Shown here: positions 35,919-45,659 of the stretch, in pieces
How the letters are laid out: each line of letters starts with the position of its first letter
How positions within the stretch are numbered: position 1 is the stretch's first letter
Assembly: GCF_036057275.1 (NCBI RefSeq)
Contig: NZ_CP107945.1
Coordinates: forward strand, 4,030,001-4,094,000
Source: Streptomyces sp. NBC_00390
GTDB lineage: Bacteria > Actinomycetota > Actinomycetes > Streptomycetales > Streptomycetaceae
Length of the DNA stretch: 64,000 bases
Direction of reading: 5' to 3'
Program-made: the position numbers and the translations under genes
The notes under the pieces: generated by a model
Database searches by the model: none
The model's input: only the letters and a program-made list of their open reading frames with translations
What the model was told of the DNA's origin: nothing

Positions 35919-37898
35919 ATGACCATGGGAGAACGCGAGGGCGGCACGGCGCGCTTCGCGCCGCCCGAGTGGCTGCTGCGCAGCCTGCGCCCGCAGCCCA
36001 CGCCCGTCCCGAAGGCGGCCGCCGGCCGGGCGGCGGTCGCACTCGCCGCCCCGCTCGCCGTCGGACTCGCCGTCGGCCGGCCCGAGTACGGGGCGCTGGT
36101 GTCGATGGGCGCCCTGTCCGGGGTGATCAGCGACACCGCCGTCGCCTACCGGATGCGGATACTCACCATCGCGGTCCCCCAGCTCTTCGGCATGGCCGGC
36201 GTCACCGTCGGCACGCTGGTGTACGGGGAGGGCTGGGCCGCCGTCGGCGTGCTGACCGTGGTCGCTCTGATCTCCGGGATGATCTCGTCAATCGGCGCGG
36301 TCGCGTCCGTGTCCGGGCTGCTGCTTCTGCTGAACGCCGTGGTGGGGGCCGGTCTGCCCATGCCGGGCCCGTGGTGGCGGCCGCCGGTGCTGCTCGGTCT
36401 GGGCGGGCTGTTCGTGCTCTTCCTGAGCTTGCTGGCCTGGCCGTGGCGCGGGCGCGCGCCGGAACAGGCGGCGGTCGCCGAGACCTACCGCAGCGTCGCC
36501 GGCCTGCTGGCGGCGGCGGGCACGGTGGCGTACGACGAGCGGCGTCAGGAGGTCACCCAGTCCCTCGACACCGCCTACGACCTGATCCTCGCCCGGCGGG
36601 CCCGCGAGCACGGACGGCGCGGCCCGCTCGTGGAACTGCTCGCCCAGCTCAATGTGGTCATCCCCCTGGTCGAGGCGGCTGCCGCGGCGCACCGCTACGG
36701 ACGGGCCTCACGACGGCCCGAGATCGCCGCGGCGGTAAGGGAGCTGGCGGACTCCGTCGCCCAAGGGCGGCGTACGGCTCCCCCGCTGGTACTGCCCCCT
36801 CCCGAAGGGCCGGCCGACCGCGCGGTGGACTCGGCGGTGCGCCATGCGTCCGTGGTCGTGCACCAGACCGACCACGACCTGACGAACGTGGACGACCGGC
36901 TCGGCCGGCCGGCGTCGCTGCGCATCAGGGCCCGGCGTGCGTTCCGCGACGTCCTGTTCTGCGAGCCGTCCTGGCGCTACGGGCTGCGTCTCGCGCTGTG
37001 CATCGGGCTCGCGCAGGCGCTGGTGTCGCTGGTGGTGGTGCCCCGTTCGTACTGGGTCGCGCTCACCGTCACCTTCGTACTCAAACCGGACTTCGGCTCG
37101 GTGTTCTCCCGCGCGGTGCTGCGTGCGCTGGGGACCGCGGCCGGGCTGCTCGTCGCCGCGGCCGTGCTGGCGCTGGTGCCGCGCGGGGGCTGGGACGTAC
37201 CGGTGATGATGGTGCTGGCGGCGCTGATCCCGGCGTTCTCGGCGAAGGGGTACGCCTTCCAGACCGCAGCGATCACCCCGGTGATCCTTATGCTGTCCGA
37301 CATCCTCAACCAGCAGGGTTTCCATCTCGTGCTGCCGCGGCTCGCGGACAGTCTCGTCGGCTGTGCGATCGCGCTGGTGGCGGGCTATCTGCTGTGGCCG
37401 GAGAGCTGGCACACCCGGATCGGCGACCGGCTGGCGGCGGCCGTGGAGGACACCGCGAGCTATGTGCTGTGCGCGTTCGGGACCCCCGGGAGCGGCGACG
37501 GCCACGCCCATGACCAGGCGGAGCGGGTACGCAGGCGCAGACGCCTGTACCGGGATCTGTCGTCCGTACGGTCGGAGTTCCAGCGCGCCCTGACCGAGCC
37601 GCCGCCGACCGGCGCACGGGCCGCCGCATGGTGGCCGCTGGTCGTGGCCACCGAGCGGATCGTGGACGCGACGACGGCGGCCCGGGTCCGTGTCGACCAC
37701 GGGGCGAAGCCGCCGGCCGCCTCGGAGGTCGCCGGGATCGAGCGGCAGGTGCGCGAGCTGGCGGAGGGCCTGCGGGAGTCCGAGGTGCTGGTCGAGGTCA
37801 GGGCGGAACTTCCGGGCGACGAGGAGGGGGTACTGGAGCCCCTGCGCCAGGAGGTACGGGCGGCCCGGGCGATCGCCTCTCCCGAGCCGCGGTCGTGA
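35919..37898 (+). CDS. FUSC-family integral membrane protein
   Basis: 659 residues in two repeated halves. Each has a membrane region of several helices (about 35-185 and 350-500) followed by a cytoplasmic helical part. PEYGALVSMGALSGVISD and VPRSYWVALTVTFVLKPDFGSVFSRAVLRALGTAAG are typical of the FUSC/aromatic acid exporter-like fold. Possible export of aromatic acids; substrate unknown. The start at 35919 has a weak RBS, and a second ATG (35925) is also possible. Confidence 0.88.
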   Translation: MTMGEREGGTARFAPPEWLLRSLRPQPTPVPKAAAGRAAVALAAPLAVGLAVGRPEYGALVSMGALSGVISDTAVAYRMRILTIAVPQLFGMAGVTVGTLVYGEGWAAVGVLTVVALISGMISSIGAVASVSGLLLLLNAVVGAGLPMPGPWWRPPVLLGLGGLFVLFLSLLAWPWRGRAPEQAAVAETYRSVAGLLAAAGTVAYDERRQEVTQSLDTAYDLILARRAREHGRRGPLVELLAQLNVVIPLVEAAAAAHRYGRASRRPEIAAAVRELADSVAQGRRTAPPLVLPPPEGPADRAVDSAVRHASVVVHQTDHDLTNVDDRLGRPASLRIRARRAFRDVLFCEPSWRYGLRLALCIGLAQALVSLVVVPRSYWVALTVTFVLKPDFGSVFSRAVLRALGTAAGLLVAAAVLALVPRGGWDVPVMMVLAALIPAFSAKGYAFQTAAITPVILMLSDILNQQGFHLVLPRLADSLVGCAIALVAGYLLWPESWHTRIGDRLAAAVEDTASYVLCAFGTPGSGDGHAHDQAERVRRRRRLYRDLSSVRSEFQRALTEPPPTGARAAAWWPLVVATERIVDATTAARVRVDHGAKPPAASEVAGIERQVRELAEGLRESEVLVEVRAELPGDEEGVLEPLRQEVRAARAIASPEPRS

Positions 37899-38083
37899 CC
37901 TGCGAGGCCAGGGCGCCGGAGCCCGTGGTCAGGGCGCCCCGGCGCAACCCGGCCGCATGAGCGAGGCCGAGCGGGCGGGATGGAACAGGGCCACGGCCGA
38001 CGGGGGCGACGTGCCCGGCGCCGATGCACGGCCGCACGAACCGGCGGCGTTCTTCGCCTCGGTCGGCGCGGCCGCCCGCAGGA

Positions 38084-38491
38084 CTACGGCTTGGGCCGGC
38101 CCAGACCGTACAGGCGCTCCAGCTCACGCCGGTCCCGCTTGGTCGGGCGGCCCGCGCCCCGGTCCCGTACCGCAGCCGGTGCCGTGAACTCCTTCGGCGG
38201 GGGCGGCGGGCTGTTGTCCACGTAGCACTGCACGGCGACCGGCGGGCCCACGCGCTTGCGCACGATCTTCGAGACGACGACCAGCCGCTCACGCCCCGCG
38301 TGGAACACCCGCACCTGGTCGCCGGCCCGCACGGACTGCGCGGGCTTGACCCGCTCGCCGTTGATGCGCACATGGCCCGCGCGGCAGGCGGCTGCGGCCT
38401 GCGAGCGTGTCTTGGTGAGCCGTACGGACCAGATCCATGCGTCGACCCGTACGGACCCCTCGTCCGACAAGGGCGATCCTTCTGAAGCCAT
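38084..38491 (-). CDS. S4-domain RNA-binding protein, Hsp15-like
   Basis: 135 residues. S4 domain from about 14 to 75: VRVDAWIWSVRLTKTRSQAAAACRAGHVRINGERVKPAQSV in pieces, ending in DQVRVFHAGRERLV. The basic C-terminal tail (GRPTKRDRRELERL) suits binding to RNA or ribosomes. In E. coli, Hsp15 rescues stalled 50S subunits. ATG at 38491. Confidence 0.9.
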   Translation of the reverse strand: MASEGSPLSDEGSVRVDAWIWSVRLTKTRSQAAAACRAGHVRINGERVKPAQSVRAGDQVRVFHAGRERLVVVSKIVRKRVGPPVAVQCYVDNSPPPPPKEFTAPAAVRDRGAGRPTKRDRRELERLYGLGRPKP

Positions 38492-38633
38492 GACCCGACT
38501 CTACGACTCCCCGGTCCGCTGGGCCTCAGGGTTTTCCCGCGCCCGGCGGCCTGTCCGCCTCAGGCCGCCGGTCAGGCGCAACCCCCCTCACCACAGCGCA
38601 CACATCCGACTACGATGCGCACGATCTCCCTTT

Positions 38634-38657
38634 ACGGAGGGGCGCATTTCTCCGTAC
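38634..38657 (+). promoter_or_regulatory. Hairpin in the leader of the permease gene
   Basis: TACGGAG (38634-38640) pairs perfectly with CTCCGTA (38651-38657). It lies about 60 bases before the permease start. It could be an operator or an RNA hairpin. Confidence 0.35.
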
Positions 38658-38720
38658 CCGGGCGTTCGCTTCTGATGTGCCGTCACACATCGCGCAGTAC
38701 AAGGGCATTCGGAGATTTCC

Positions 38721-40199
38721 ATGCACAGCAGCTCCGGCAGAGGGCTTCGGCCCAATGTCCTCGGGACGTTCGACACCACCGTCATGGCGGTCGCGGGCAG
38801 CGCCCCTGCCTACTCGATCGCGGCCACCACCTCCGTACTTCTCGCCACCGTCGGTCTCGCAGGTCCGGCCGCACTGCTGTACTGCGCGATACCCATGCTC
38901 GGCATCGTCCTCGCCTACGGCAGACTCGGCCGGCTCGATGTCAACGCCGGCGCCGGCTACTCCTGGGTGGGCCGGACCCTCCACCCCTTCCTCGGCTTCC
39001 TCTCCGGCTGGGCCCTGGTCGTGTCGACGACGATCTTCATGGTGGCGGGCTCGCTCCCGGCCGGTGCGCTCACGCTCTCCCTCTTCGACGCGTCCCTCGC
39101 CGAGAACCCCACCCTGGCCACGCTGGCCGGCGCCGGCTGGTTCCTGACGATGCTGCTGATCGTCCTGGGCGGCACACGCCTCACAGTGCGGGCCCAACTG
39201 CTGCTGACCGGCTTCGAGTTGTCGATCCTGTTGCTGTTCATCGGCGCCGCGCTGCTGGTGGGCGGCGGTCAACTGGCCTTCGACTGGTCCTGGTTCGGCT
39301 TCTCCCACTTCGAAGGGACGGCCGGGTTCGCCTCCGGCGCGCTGATCGCCACGTTCTACTACTGGGGTTGGGACGTGACCGGCAACCTCAGCGAGGAGAC
39401 CCGCAACAGCCGCCGCACCGCCGGACTCGCCTCGCTCATCGGCGTCGGCGTCGTCTTTCTCCTCTTCGAGGCGTTCACGGTCGCCGTGAACATGACCCTC
39501 TCCACCGCGCAGATCAAGGCGGCGGGATCGAACGTCCTGGGTGCGCTGGGCGAGGCCATCTGGCCCGGAATCGGCGGAAAACTGCTGGTCATAGCGGTAC
39601 TGCTGTCGACTGTCGCCACCCTGGAGACCACCTTGATCCAGGTGACGCGCTCCCTGTTCGCGATGGGGCGCGACCGTACGATGCCCGCCGTGCTCGGCCG
39701 GGTGCACCGTCGCTGGAACACCCCCTGGGCCGCCGTCGCCGTCGTCGGCGTGGTGGCGGTCGTGATGTTCGCGGCGTCCATGGCCCTCGGATCGGTCGGC
39801 GATGTGCTGGCCGCAGCGGTCGCCGCCATCGGCCTGCAGATCGCGTTCTACTACGGGCTGGCCGGGATCGCCGCGGTCGTGGCGTACCGCAGGACGCTGC
39901 TGACGTCCGTACGCGACTTCGTGCTCGGCGGGGCCTGGCCCCTGCTCGGTGCGCTGTTCATGCTGTGGATCCTCTTCGAGTCGCTGGGCGAACTGAGCGC
40001 GGCGTCCATCGTGATCGGGGTCGGCGGACTCGCCGCAGGGCTGGTGCCGCTGATCAGGTACCGGCGGCAGGGCAGTCGGTACTACCGGCCGGCCGGCCGG
40101 CTGGACGCGACCCATGCCGTCACCTGGCAGAGCCTCGGCGGGAGCCCGCCGCCCCCCGGGCAGGACTACGCGGACCGGGCCCTGGCCACGGACTTCTGA
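38721..40199 (+). CDS. APC-superfamily amino-acid permease
   Basis: 492 residues with about 12 TM helices. The first helix (TVMAVAGSAPAYSIAATTS) shows the APC broken-helix pattern, and YYWGWDVTGNLSEETRNSRR is the conserved loop found in amino-acid/polyamine permeases. Probable importer of amino acids or amines by H+ symport. ATG 38721 has GGAG seven bases upstream. Confidence 0.9.
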   Translation: MHSSSGRGLRPNVLGTFDTTVMAVAGSAPAYSIAATTSVLLATVGLAGPAALLYCAIPMLGIVLAYGRLGRLDVNAGAGYSWVGRTLHPFLGFLSGWALVVSTTIFMVAGSLPAGALTLSLFDASLAENPTLATLAGAGWFLTMLLIVLGGTRLTVRAQLLLTGFELSILLLFIGAALLVGGGQLAFDWSWFGFSHFEGTAGFASGALIATFYYWGWDVTGNLSEETRNSRRTAGLASLIGVGVVFLLFEAFTVAVNMTLSTAQIKAAGSNVLGALGEAIWPGIGGKLLVIAVLLSTVATLETTLIQVTRSLFAMGRDRTMPAVLGRVHRRWNTPWAAVAVVGVVAVVMFAASMALGSVGDVLAAAVAAIGLQIAFYYGLAGIAAVVAYRRTLLTSVRDFVLGGAWPLLGALFMLWILFESLGELSAASIVIGVGGLAAGLVPLIRYRRQGSRYYRPAGRLDATHAVTWQSLGGSPPPPGQDYADRALATDF

Positions 40200-40296
40200 C
40201 TTACCGACCTCCTGACCGGACCGACCTTCCGACCGGACCGACCCTCCGGCCGGACCACCGAGGAAAACGCCGAGCACACCGAAAGAAGAGCCGCAG

Positions 40297-41262
40297 ATGG
40301 CCGCACGCCGCCGCTTCACACCCGATTTCGACCCTGCCCACGGCGACCGGCCCCTGTCCGACACCCTGCATGACATCGTTATCGGCCGGTGGCAGGGCAT
40401 CCGCGACCTGCTGGGCGACACCGGAAGCGACTGGGCGCTGCGCACCCACCGGGTGCGGCTGCTCGCCCACGCCGCTGCGGGATCGTCGACGGCGGAGAGC
40501 TGGCAGGCCGCCGAGCCCGCGAGCCCCGACGCGGCGGTGCTGCGCGCGGCCACGGAGGTCGTACGGGTCTTCCACCGGGCGATCTCCGCGGGAGCCGGTC
40601 AGGCCGGCGGTGTGGAGCGTGCGCGCCTCGACGCCACCGTACGGGCCTGCCTCGCCGCGACCACCGCCCACCCCGCTGACCCCATGCCCTGGGTGTCGCT
40701 GCTGACGGTGGCCCGGCTGTACGAGGACGGGGTGCCACGGCGCGAACTGCGGCGCTGGTGGGACGAGATGCGCCGGCGTGACCCGGACAACCTCGAGGGC
40801 CATGTGCAGTTGCTGCGCTATCACTCGGCGCGCTGGCACGGCACCCACGGCAGGATGTACGACTTCGCGCGGGACGCGGCGGGCGCATCACCGCCCGGGT
40901 CACCGCTGCCGGTGCTGGTGCAGATCGCCCGGGTGGAGGAGTACCGCCATATCGCCGCTTCAGCACAGGGCCGTCCGGTGCGCGGTTTCGACCAGCACTG
41001 GAAGCACGAACTCGCGATCGTGGAGATACGGCGCACCTGGCAGCGCTGGGTGCTCGGGCGCCCGGACGCCCCGGTAGAACCCGAGGAGGTCGGTCAGCTC
41101 AACTATCTGGTGCACGCCGCCTGTTACGCGGGACTGACGACGGAGGCACGCGGCCTGTTCCAGTTGCTGGGACCACGGGCGGCGCTGGTCCCCTGGTCGT
41201 ACACGGGCGATCCCGCGGAACAGTTCACGAGGTGGCGCGCACAGGTGGGCGCCACCTCGTGA
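40297..41262 (+). CDS. Conserved hypothetical helical protein
   Basis: 321 residues, soluble, rich in Trp, Arg and Leu, with helix pairs resembling TPR-type repeats (DAVLRAATEVVRVFHRAI, VSLLTVARLYEDG). No catalytic motif seen. AAGAAGAG precedes ATG 40297. It is preceded by the C-rich imperfect repeat GACCGGACCGACC (about 40212-40255). It follows the permease by 97 bases and may share its transcript. Confidence 0.75.
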   Translation: MAARRRFTPDFDPAHGDRPLSDTLHDIVIGRWQGIRDLLGDTGSDWALRTHRVRLLAHAAAGSSTAESWQAAEPASPDAAVLRAATEVVRVFHRAISAGAGQAGGVERARLDATVRACLAATTAHPADPMPWVSLLTVARLYEDGVPRRELRRWWDEMRRRDPDNLEGHVQLLRYHSARWHGTHGRMYDFARDAAGASPPGSPLPVLVQIARVEEYRHIAASAQGRPVRGFDQHWKHELAIVEIRRTWQRWVLGRPDAPVEPEEVGQLNYLVHAACYAGLTTEARGLFQLLGPRAALVPWSYTGDPAEQFTRWRAQVGATS

Positions 41263-41281
41263 AACCGGATCCGCCTCAGGA

Positions 41282-43333
41282 TCAGACGCCGATGTCGCAG
41301 CCGTCCTTGCGCCAGACGGCGACGACCGACGGGCGGACGATCTTGCCCGGGCCGTCGGGCCACACGCTCGCGGGCTTCTCGACGGACGCGCCGTCGATCT
41401 CGCCCGGGTGCTGCACGGCGACGATCACCCGGCGGTCCTGGATGATCGGACCGCAGGTCTCGGCGCCGGCCGGCACGGTCAGGAACTGCTTGAGCTCTCC
41501 GCGCCGCTCGCCACGGGTCGCCACGCCGAACAGGCCGTCGTGCGAGCCGAGCTGGCTGCCGTCCGTCGAGATCCACAGGTTGCCGTGCGGGTCGAAGGCG
41601 ACGTTGTCCGGGCAGGAGATCGGGCTGACCTTCTCCTTGGGGTAGCCCGCGAAGTAGGTGGCGGGGTCTTCCGGGTCGCCCGCGACCAGGAACAGCCGCC
41701 AGGCGAAGCCGTCGCCCGCCGGGTCGTCCCAGTGTTCGGCGAGCTCCAGGATCTGGCCGTGCTTGTTCAGGTTGCGCGGGTTGGCCTCGTCCGCGCCCGC
41801 CTTGCCGGGCTTGCCGCGGTCGGTGTTGTTGGTGAGTGCCACGTACACCCGGCCGCTGCGCGGGGACGGCTCGACGTCCTCGGGGCGGTCCATCTTGGTG
41901 GCGCCGACCTTGTCACCGGCGAGGCGGGTGAAGACGTACACCTCCTCGGCGGTCATGCCGGGGACATGCGAGACATTGCCGGTGGCGAGCGGGATCCACT
42001 GGCCGCTGCCGTCGAACTCGCCGTCGTTCGGGAGCTTGCCCGTGCCGTCGATGTCCTGCGGGCTGTCGCCGGTCAGCTTGGCGACGTACAGCGTGCCCTC
42101 GTCGAGCAGCGTGAGGTTGTGCTCGCGGGCGGCGCGGCTGCTGCCCTTCTTCATCCGCTTCGACGAGACGAACTTGTAGAAGTAGTCGAAGCGCTCGTCG
42201 TCGCCCATGTAGACGACCGGACGGCCGTCGTCGGTGAGGCGGGGCTGCGCGGCCTCGTGCTTGAAGCGGCCCAGCGCGGTGCGCTTGCGGGGCGTGGACT
42301 GCGGGTCGTACGGGTCGAGCTCGACGACCCAGCCGTGGCGGTGCGGCTCGTTGGGCTCCTGGGCGACGTCGAAGCGCTTGTCGAAACGCTCCCACTTGCG
42401 CTCGGTGGCGGCGCTGCCGATGCCGTAGCGCTTGTCGGTCGCGCTGGAGCCGTTGGCGAAGTACTGGTTGAAGTTCTCCTCGCCGTGCAGCGTGGTGCCC
42501 CACGGGGTGGTGCCGCCCGCGCAGTTGTTCAGCGTGCCGAGCACCCTGGTGCCGGTCGGGTCGGCCGACGTCTTCACCAGGTCGCTGCCCGCGGCCGGGC
42601 CGGTGAGCTTGAACTCGCTGGTCGCCGTCAGACGGCGGTTGAGCGGGTGACGGGTGACGGGCGTGAGCTTGCCGCTGCGGTGGTGCTCCTGCACCACGAC
42701 GACGGACAGACCGTGTGCGGCCCAGGCGATCTCGACCTGCTCGCGGGTCGGGTTGGCGGGGTCGTACCCCTTGAACATCAGAATCTCGTCGGTGTACTCG
42801 TGGTTCGCCACGAGGACCTGCCGGCCGTGCTCGCCGCGGAGGGGCAGCAGGCTCAGGAAGTCGTTGTTGTACCCGAACTGGCCGGCCTGCGCACGCGCGG
42901 TCTGGTTGTCCGGGTCGAAGGCGGGCGCGCCCCGGAGGATCGGTTCACCCCAGCGGATGACGACGCTCTGCTCGTAGCCCGCGGGGACGGTGACCTTGTC
43001 GTCCTTGTTCGGCGCGACGGGCGCGAAGCGCAGGCCGCGGGCGCCGTCGGAGGTCGTCCCGTGGCCCTGGCCGTGGCCGGGGGTGGCCGCGGCGGGGGCC
43101 GCACCCTGGGCGACGACGGCGCCACCGGCCGCGGCGGCGACGGTCACGACCGCAGCGGCACGCATCATCGAACGCCGGGACAGCGCGCTCGCTATGACGT
43201 CGCCGACGTACTCGTTGTCACTCGTGTTGGGCACCTCGTGGAAGCAGGCGTCACCGCACCGGTAGCGGCAGGTGAGGGCGGAACGTCCGCCTCCGTGCGG
43301 ATTCGTGTTCAACAGCGGCAGCAGTTTGCGCAC
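41282..43333 (-). CDS. phoX: PhoX-family alkaline phosphatase, Tat-exported
   Basis: 683 residues. A Tat signal (SRRSMMRAAAVVTVAAAAGG, about 54-73) is preceded by a 50-residue cytoplasmic segment with three Cys, as in Streptomyces PhoX proteins. Beta-propeller motifs: VANHEYT, LNNCAGGTTPWGTTLHGEENFN (in parts), KHEAAQPRL and SPISCPDNVAFDPHGNLW; the family uses Ca and Fe with conserved Cys and Glu. It removes phosphate from extracellular esters. GTG 43333 has AAGGAGG six bases upstream. A PHO box lies about 90 bases upstream, so PhoP control is likely. Confidence 0.93.
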   Translation of the reverse strand: MRKLLPLLNTNPHGGGRSALTCRYRCGDACFHEVPNTSDNEYVGDVIASALSRRSMMRAAAVVTVAAAAGGAVVAQGAAPAAATPGHGQGHGTTSDGARGLRFAPVAPNKDDKVTVPAGYEQSVVIRWGEPILRGAPAFDPDNQTARAQAGQFGYNNDFLSLLPLRGEHGRQVLVANHEYTDEILMFKGYDPANPTREQVEIAWAAHGLSVVVVQEHHRSGKLTPVTRHPLNRRLTATSEFKLTGPAAGSDLVKTSADPTGTRVLGTLNNCAGGTTPWGTTLHGEENFNQYFANGSSATDKRYGIGSAATERKWERFDKRFDVAQEPNEPHRHGWVVELDPYDPQSTPRKRTALGRFKHEAAQPRLTDDGRPVVYMGDDERFDYFYKFVSSKRMKKGSSRAAREHNLTLLDEGTLYVAKLTGDSPQDIDGTGKLPNDGEFDGSGQWIPLATGNVSHVPGMTAEEVYVFTRLAGDKVGATKMDRPEDVEPSPRSGRVYVALTNNTDRGKPGKAGADEANPRNLNKHGQILELAEHWDDPAGDGFAWRLFLVAGDPEDPATYFAGYPKEKVSPISCPDNVAFDPHGNLWISTDGSQLGSHDGLFGVATRGERRGELKQFLTVPAGAETCGPIIQDRRVIVAVQHPGEIDGASVEKPASVWPDGPGKIVRPSVVAVWRKDGCDIGV

Positions 43334-43422
43334 TTCGTCCTCCTTCGGCGCACCTGCGCCGACATGGTGCCGGAATGTTTCCGGCCGAGACGCTATTTGC
43401 ATACGTCTGCCCAGCGGCAGCC

Positions 43423-43444
43423 ATGAAGTGAACGCGGGATGAAT
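43423..43444 (-). promoter_or_regulatory. PHO box upstream of phoX
   Basis: On the minus strand ATTCATCCCGC (43434-43444) is followed directly by GTTCACTTCAT (43423-43433). These are two 11-base direct repeat units with the TTCA core of the Streptomyces PhoP site, whose first seven bases tend to GTTCACC. Confidence 0.65.
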
Positions 43445-43640
43445 GCGGCGCGGACGAGGCGCGGTTGGGGCGTGGTCGGGGTGTGGCGACGACGCAAGGG
43501 CGTGGCGCCCGTGTGACAGCAGGGCGCCCCTCCCGGAACCCGCGCGGGGCGGCGGCTAACCTTACGTGTCCGCCCTGGCCACAGTTGCCGGCGCAGGGGC
43601 GGACAATCACCGCACCCACGTCATGCGAAAGGCCTCGCCC

Positions 43641-45659
43641 ATGGGTATCCGGAGTTTGCTGCGCAAGGTGTTCGGTCGCGACCGTGAGAGCAACGGGTCG
43701 GCGGCAACCTCCGTTCCGCCCCAGACCGAACGCTCAGAACCGGCCACGCCTACCGTGCCGTCGCAGTCGACCGCACCGTCGACGGCGGAGGACCGGACGG
43801 AGGACCGGGCCGCGGACCTGGTCTCCGCCGCGTTCGACAACCCGACCCCGCGCTTGCGCCCGGCATCGGTCCCGTCACAGTCGACGGCATCACCGAAGCC
43901 GGCCGAGGCGGAGACCGCTGAGGCGGAGGCTGCCGAGGCCGTCGAGCCGCAGGCCGTTGACGCGGTGGCCGCCGAGCCAGAGGCCGACAAGGCCGAGACC
44001 GAGGCCGCCGAGCCGCAGGCCGTTGAGACCGCTGAGGCCGACACCGCCGAGGGCGACAAGGCCATCGAGCCGGTGGCCGCTGAGGCGGAGGCCGCCGAGC
44101 CAGAGGCCGACAAGGCCGAGACCGAGGCCGCCGAGCCGCAGGCCGTTGCCGAGGCCGATATCGCTGAGGCCGAGGCCCAGGTCGTTGCCGACGAGCCGCA
44201 GGCCGTTGAGACCGCTGAGGCCGACACCGTTGAGGGCGACAAGGCCATCGAGCCGGTGGCCGCTGACGCGGTGGCCGCCGAGCCGGAGGCCGACAAGGCC
44301 GAGACCGCGGCCGCCGAGCCGGAGGCCGTTGCCGAGACCGGCATCGCTGAGGCCGAGGCCGACAAGGCCGACGAGGAGAAGGCCGGGGCCGGTACAGCCG
44401 AGGTTTCTGCCGACGCCGACGAGGCAGAAGCTGCTGTCGAGCCGGTTGAGGCGACTGCTGACGAGGCCGGTACCGCCGAGGGCGTCGTGGAGACGCCCGA
44501 GGAGTCCTCGGCGACCGAGCCGGAGGCCGAGAGCCCGGCGACCGCCGAGGTCGTCGCGAGCGAGCCGCTCGAGGCGGAGGCGACCACGCAGGACCAAGCG
44601 CCTGCCGAGGCCGTCCAGGCCGAGGAAACCGGCACCGCGGAGACGACCGCGCAGGACGAAGCCGCTGTGGCCGAGCCCGTCGCAGCCGTTGTCGCCGAGG
44701 CGGACTCGGACACGGCCGCGCAGCCGGAGCCGGAGGTCACCGCCTCCGAGCCCGTCGCCGGCGAAGTCACCCCTGTGACGGAGCCCGCGGATGCCACGGA
44801 CGCCGCGGGCGACGCGACCGAGACCCGGCCGGCCACCGCTGACGTCGTCGCCGACGAGGCCGAGCCCGAGGCGGACACGGCCTCCGAGCCGGAGGACCGG
44901 CCCGTCGCGGCGGCCGACGACGCCGAGCTCGTCCCGGCCGCGGCCGCCCCCGCCGCACAGCCGGAGTCCGGCACCCCCGCCACGGACGACGCCGCCGAGG
45001 GGAAGCCCGCGCTCCCCGCCGCGAACGTCAAGGACCGGGCGCCCCGGCTCGTCGGTGCCTTCACGGCCGCCGGGACCGCCCTCGAGAAGCAGGGCCTCAG
45101 CGGGGTCCGGGCCCGTGTGTACCTCGTACTGGACCGGTCCGGGTCCATGCGGCCGTTCTTCAAGGACGGCAGCGCCCAGCACCTCGGTGAGCAGGCTCTC
45201 GCGCTCGCCGCGCACCTCGGTGAGGACGCCCGTGTCGACGTCGTCTTCTTCTCGACCGAGATCGACGGCACCGGCGAGCTGACCCTGGACGCCTTCGACG
45301 GCCGTATCGACGAGCTGCACGCCGGTCTCGGCCGCATGGGGCGGACCAACTACCACCTCGCCGTCGAGGAGGTGCTGGCCCTGCACGCCAAGGCGGACAC
45401 TGACGCCCCCGCGTTCGTGATCTTCCAGACCGACGGCGCGCCCGAGTCCAAGACCGCGGCCACCGCCGCGCTCGCCGGGGCCGCGGACAAGCCCGTCTTC
45501 TGGCAGTTCGTGGCGTTCGGCGAGCACGACGCCAAGGCCTTCGACTACCTGCGCAAGCTCCAGGCCGGCAACGCCGCGTTCTTCCACGCCGGCCCCGCGC
45601 CCCGCGAGCTCCCGGACGCCGAGCTGTTCGAGGGTCTCCTGGCGGCCTGGCGGCGTTAG
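43641..45659 (+). CDS. VWA-domain protein, TerF-like, with long Ala/Glu repeat region
   Basis: 672 residues. A short basic N terminus ([16 protein letters not shown]) leads into an Ala/Glu/Asp-rich low-complexity region of about 440 residues. The C-terminal VWA domain (about 470-672) has an intact metal site: DRSGSMRP, the Thr in GRTNYHLAV and the Asp in FQTDGAPES. It resembles the VWA part of tellurium-resistance TerF-type proteins, which are cytoplasmic and bind Ca or Mg. GAAAGG lies before ATG 43641. No other ter genes are in the window. The stop shares bases with the stop of the convergent kinase gene (TTAG, 45656-45659). Confidence 0.88.
   Translation: MGIRSLLRKVFGRDRESNGSAATSVPPQTERSEPATPTVPSQSTAPSTAEDRTEDRAADLVSAAFDNPTPRLRPASVPSQSTASPKPAEAETAEAEAAEAVEPQAVDAVAAEPEADKAETEAAEPQAVETAEADTAEGDKAIEPVAAEAEAAEPEADKAETEAAEPQAVAEADIAEAEAQVVADEPQAVETAEADTVEGDKAIEPVAADAVAAEPEADKAETAAAEPEAVAETGIAEAEADKADEEKAGAGTAEVSADADEAEAAVEPVEATADEAGTAEGVVETPEESSATEPEAESPATAEVVASEPLEAEATTQDQAPAEAVQAEETGTAETTAQDEAAVAEPVAAVVAEADSDTAAQPEPEVTASEPVAGEVTPVTEPADATDAAGDATETRPATADVVADEAEPEADTASEPEDRPVAAADDAELVPAAAAPAAQPESGTPATDDAAEGKPALPAANVKDRAPRLVGAFTAAGTALEKQGLSGVRARVYLVLDRSGSMRPFFKDGSAQHLGEQALALAAHLGEDARVDVVFFSTEIDGTGELTLDAFDGRIDELHAGLGRMGRTNYHLAVEEVLALHAKADTDAPAFVIFQTDGAPESKTAATAALAGAADKPVFWQFVAFGEHDAKAFDYLRKLQAGNAAFFHAGPAPRELPDAELFEGLLAAWRR
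43965..44340 (+). repeat. Near-exact tandem repeats inside the VWA gene
   Basis: A block starting GCCGAGCCAGAGGCCGACAA at 43971 recurs exactly 123 bases later at 44094 and again, slightly changed, at 44277 (123+60). All offsets are multiples of three, so the frame is kept. The unit encodes [17 protein letters not shown] and [19 protein letters not shown]. Confidence 0.85.

Noticed and set aside
37957-38187. Possible 76-residue gene on the plus strand
   Set aside because: It has no RBS and its second half is antisense to the S4-domain gene; not supported strongly enough.
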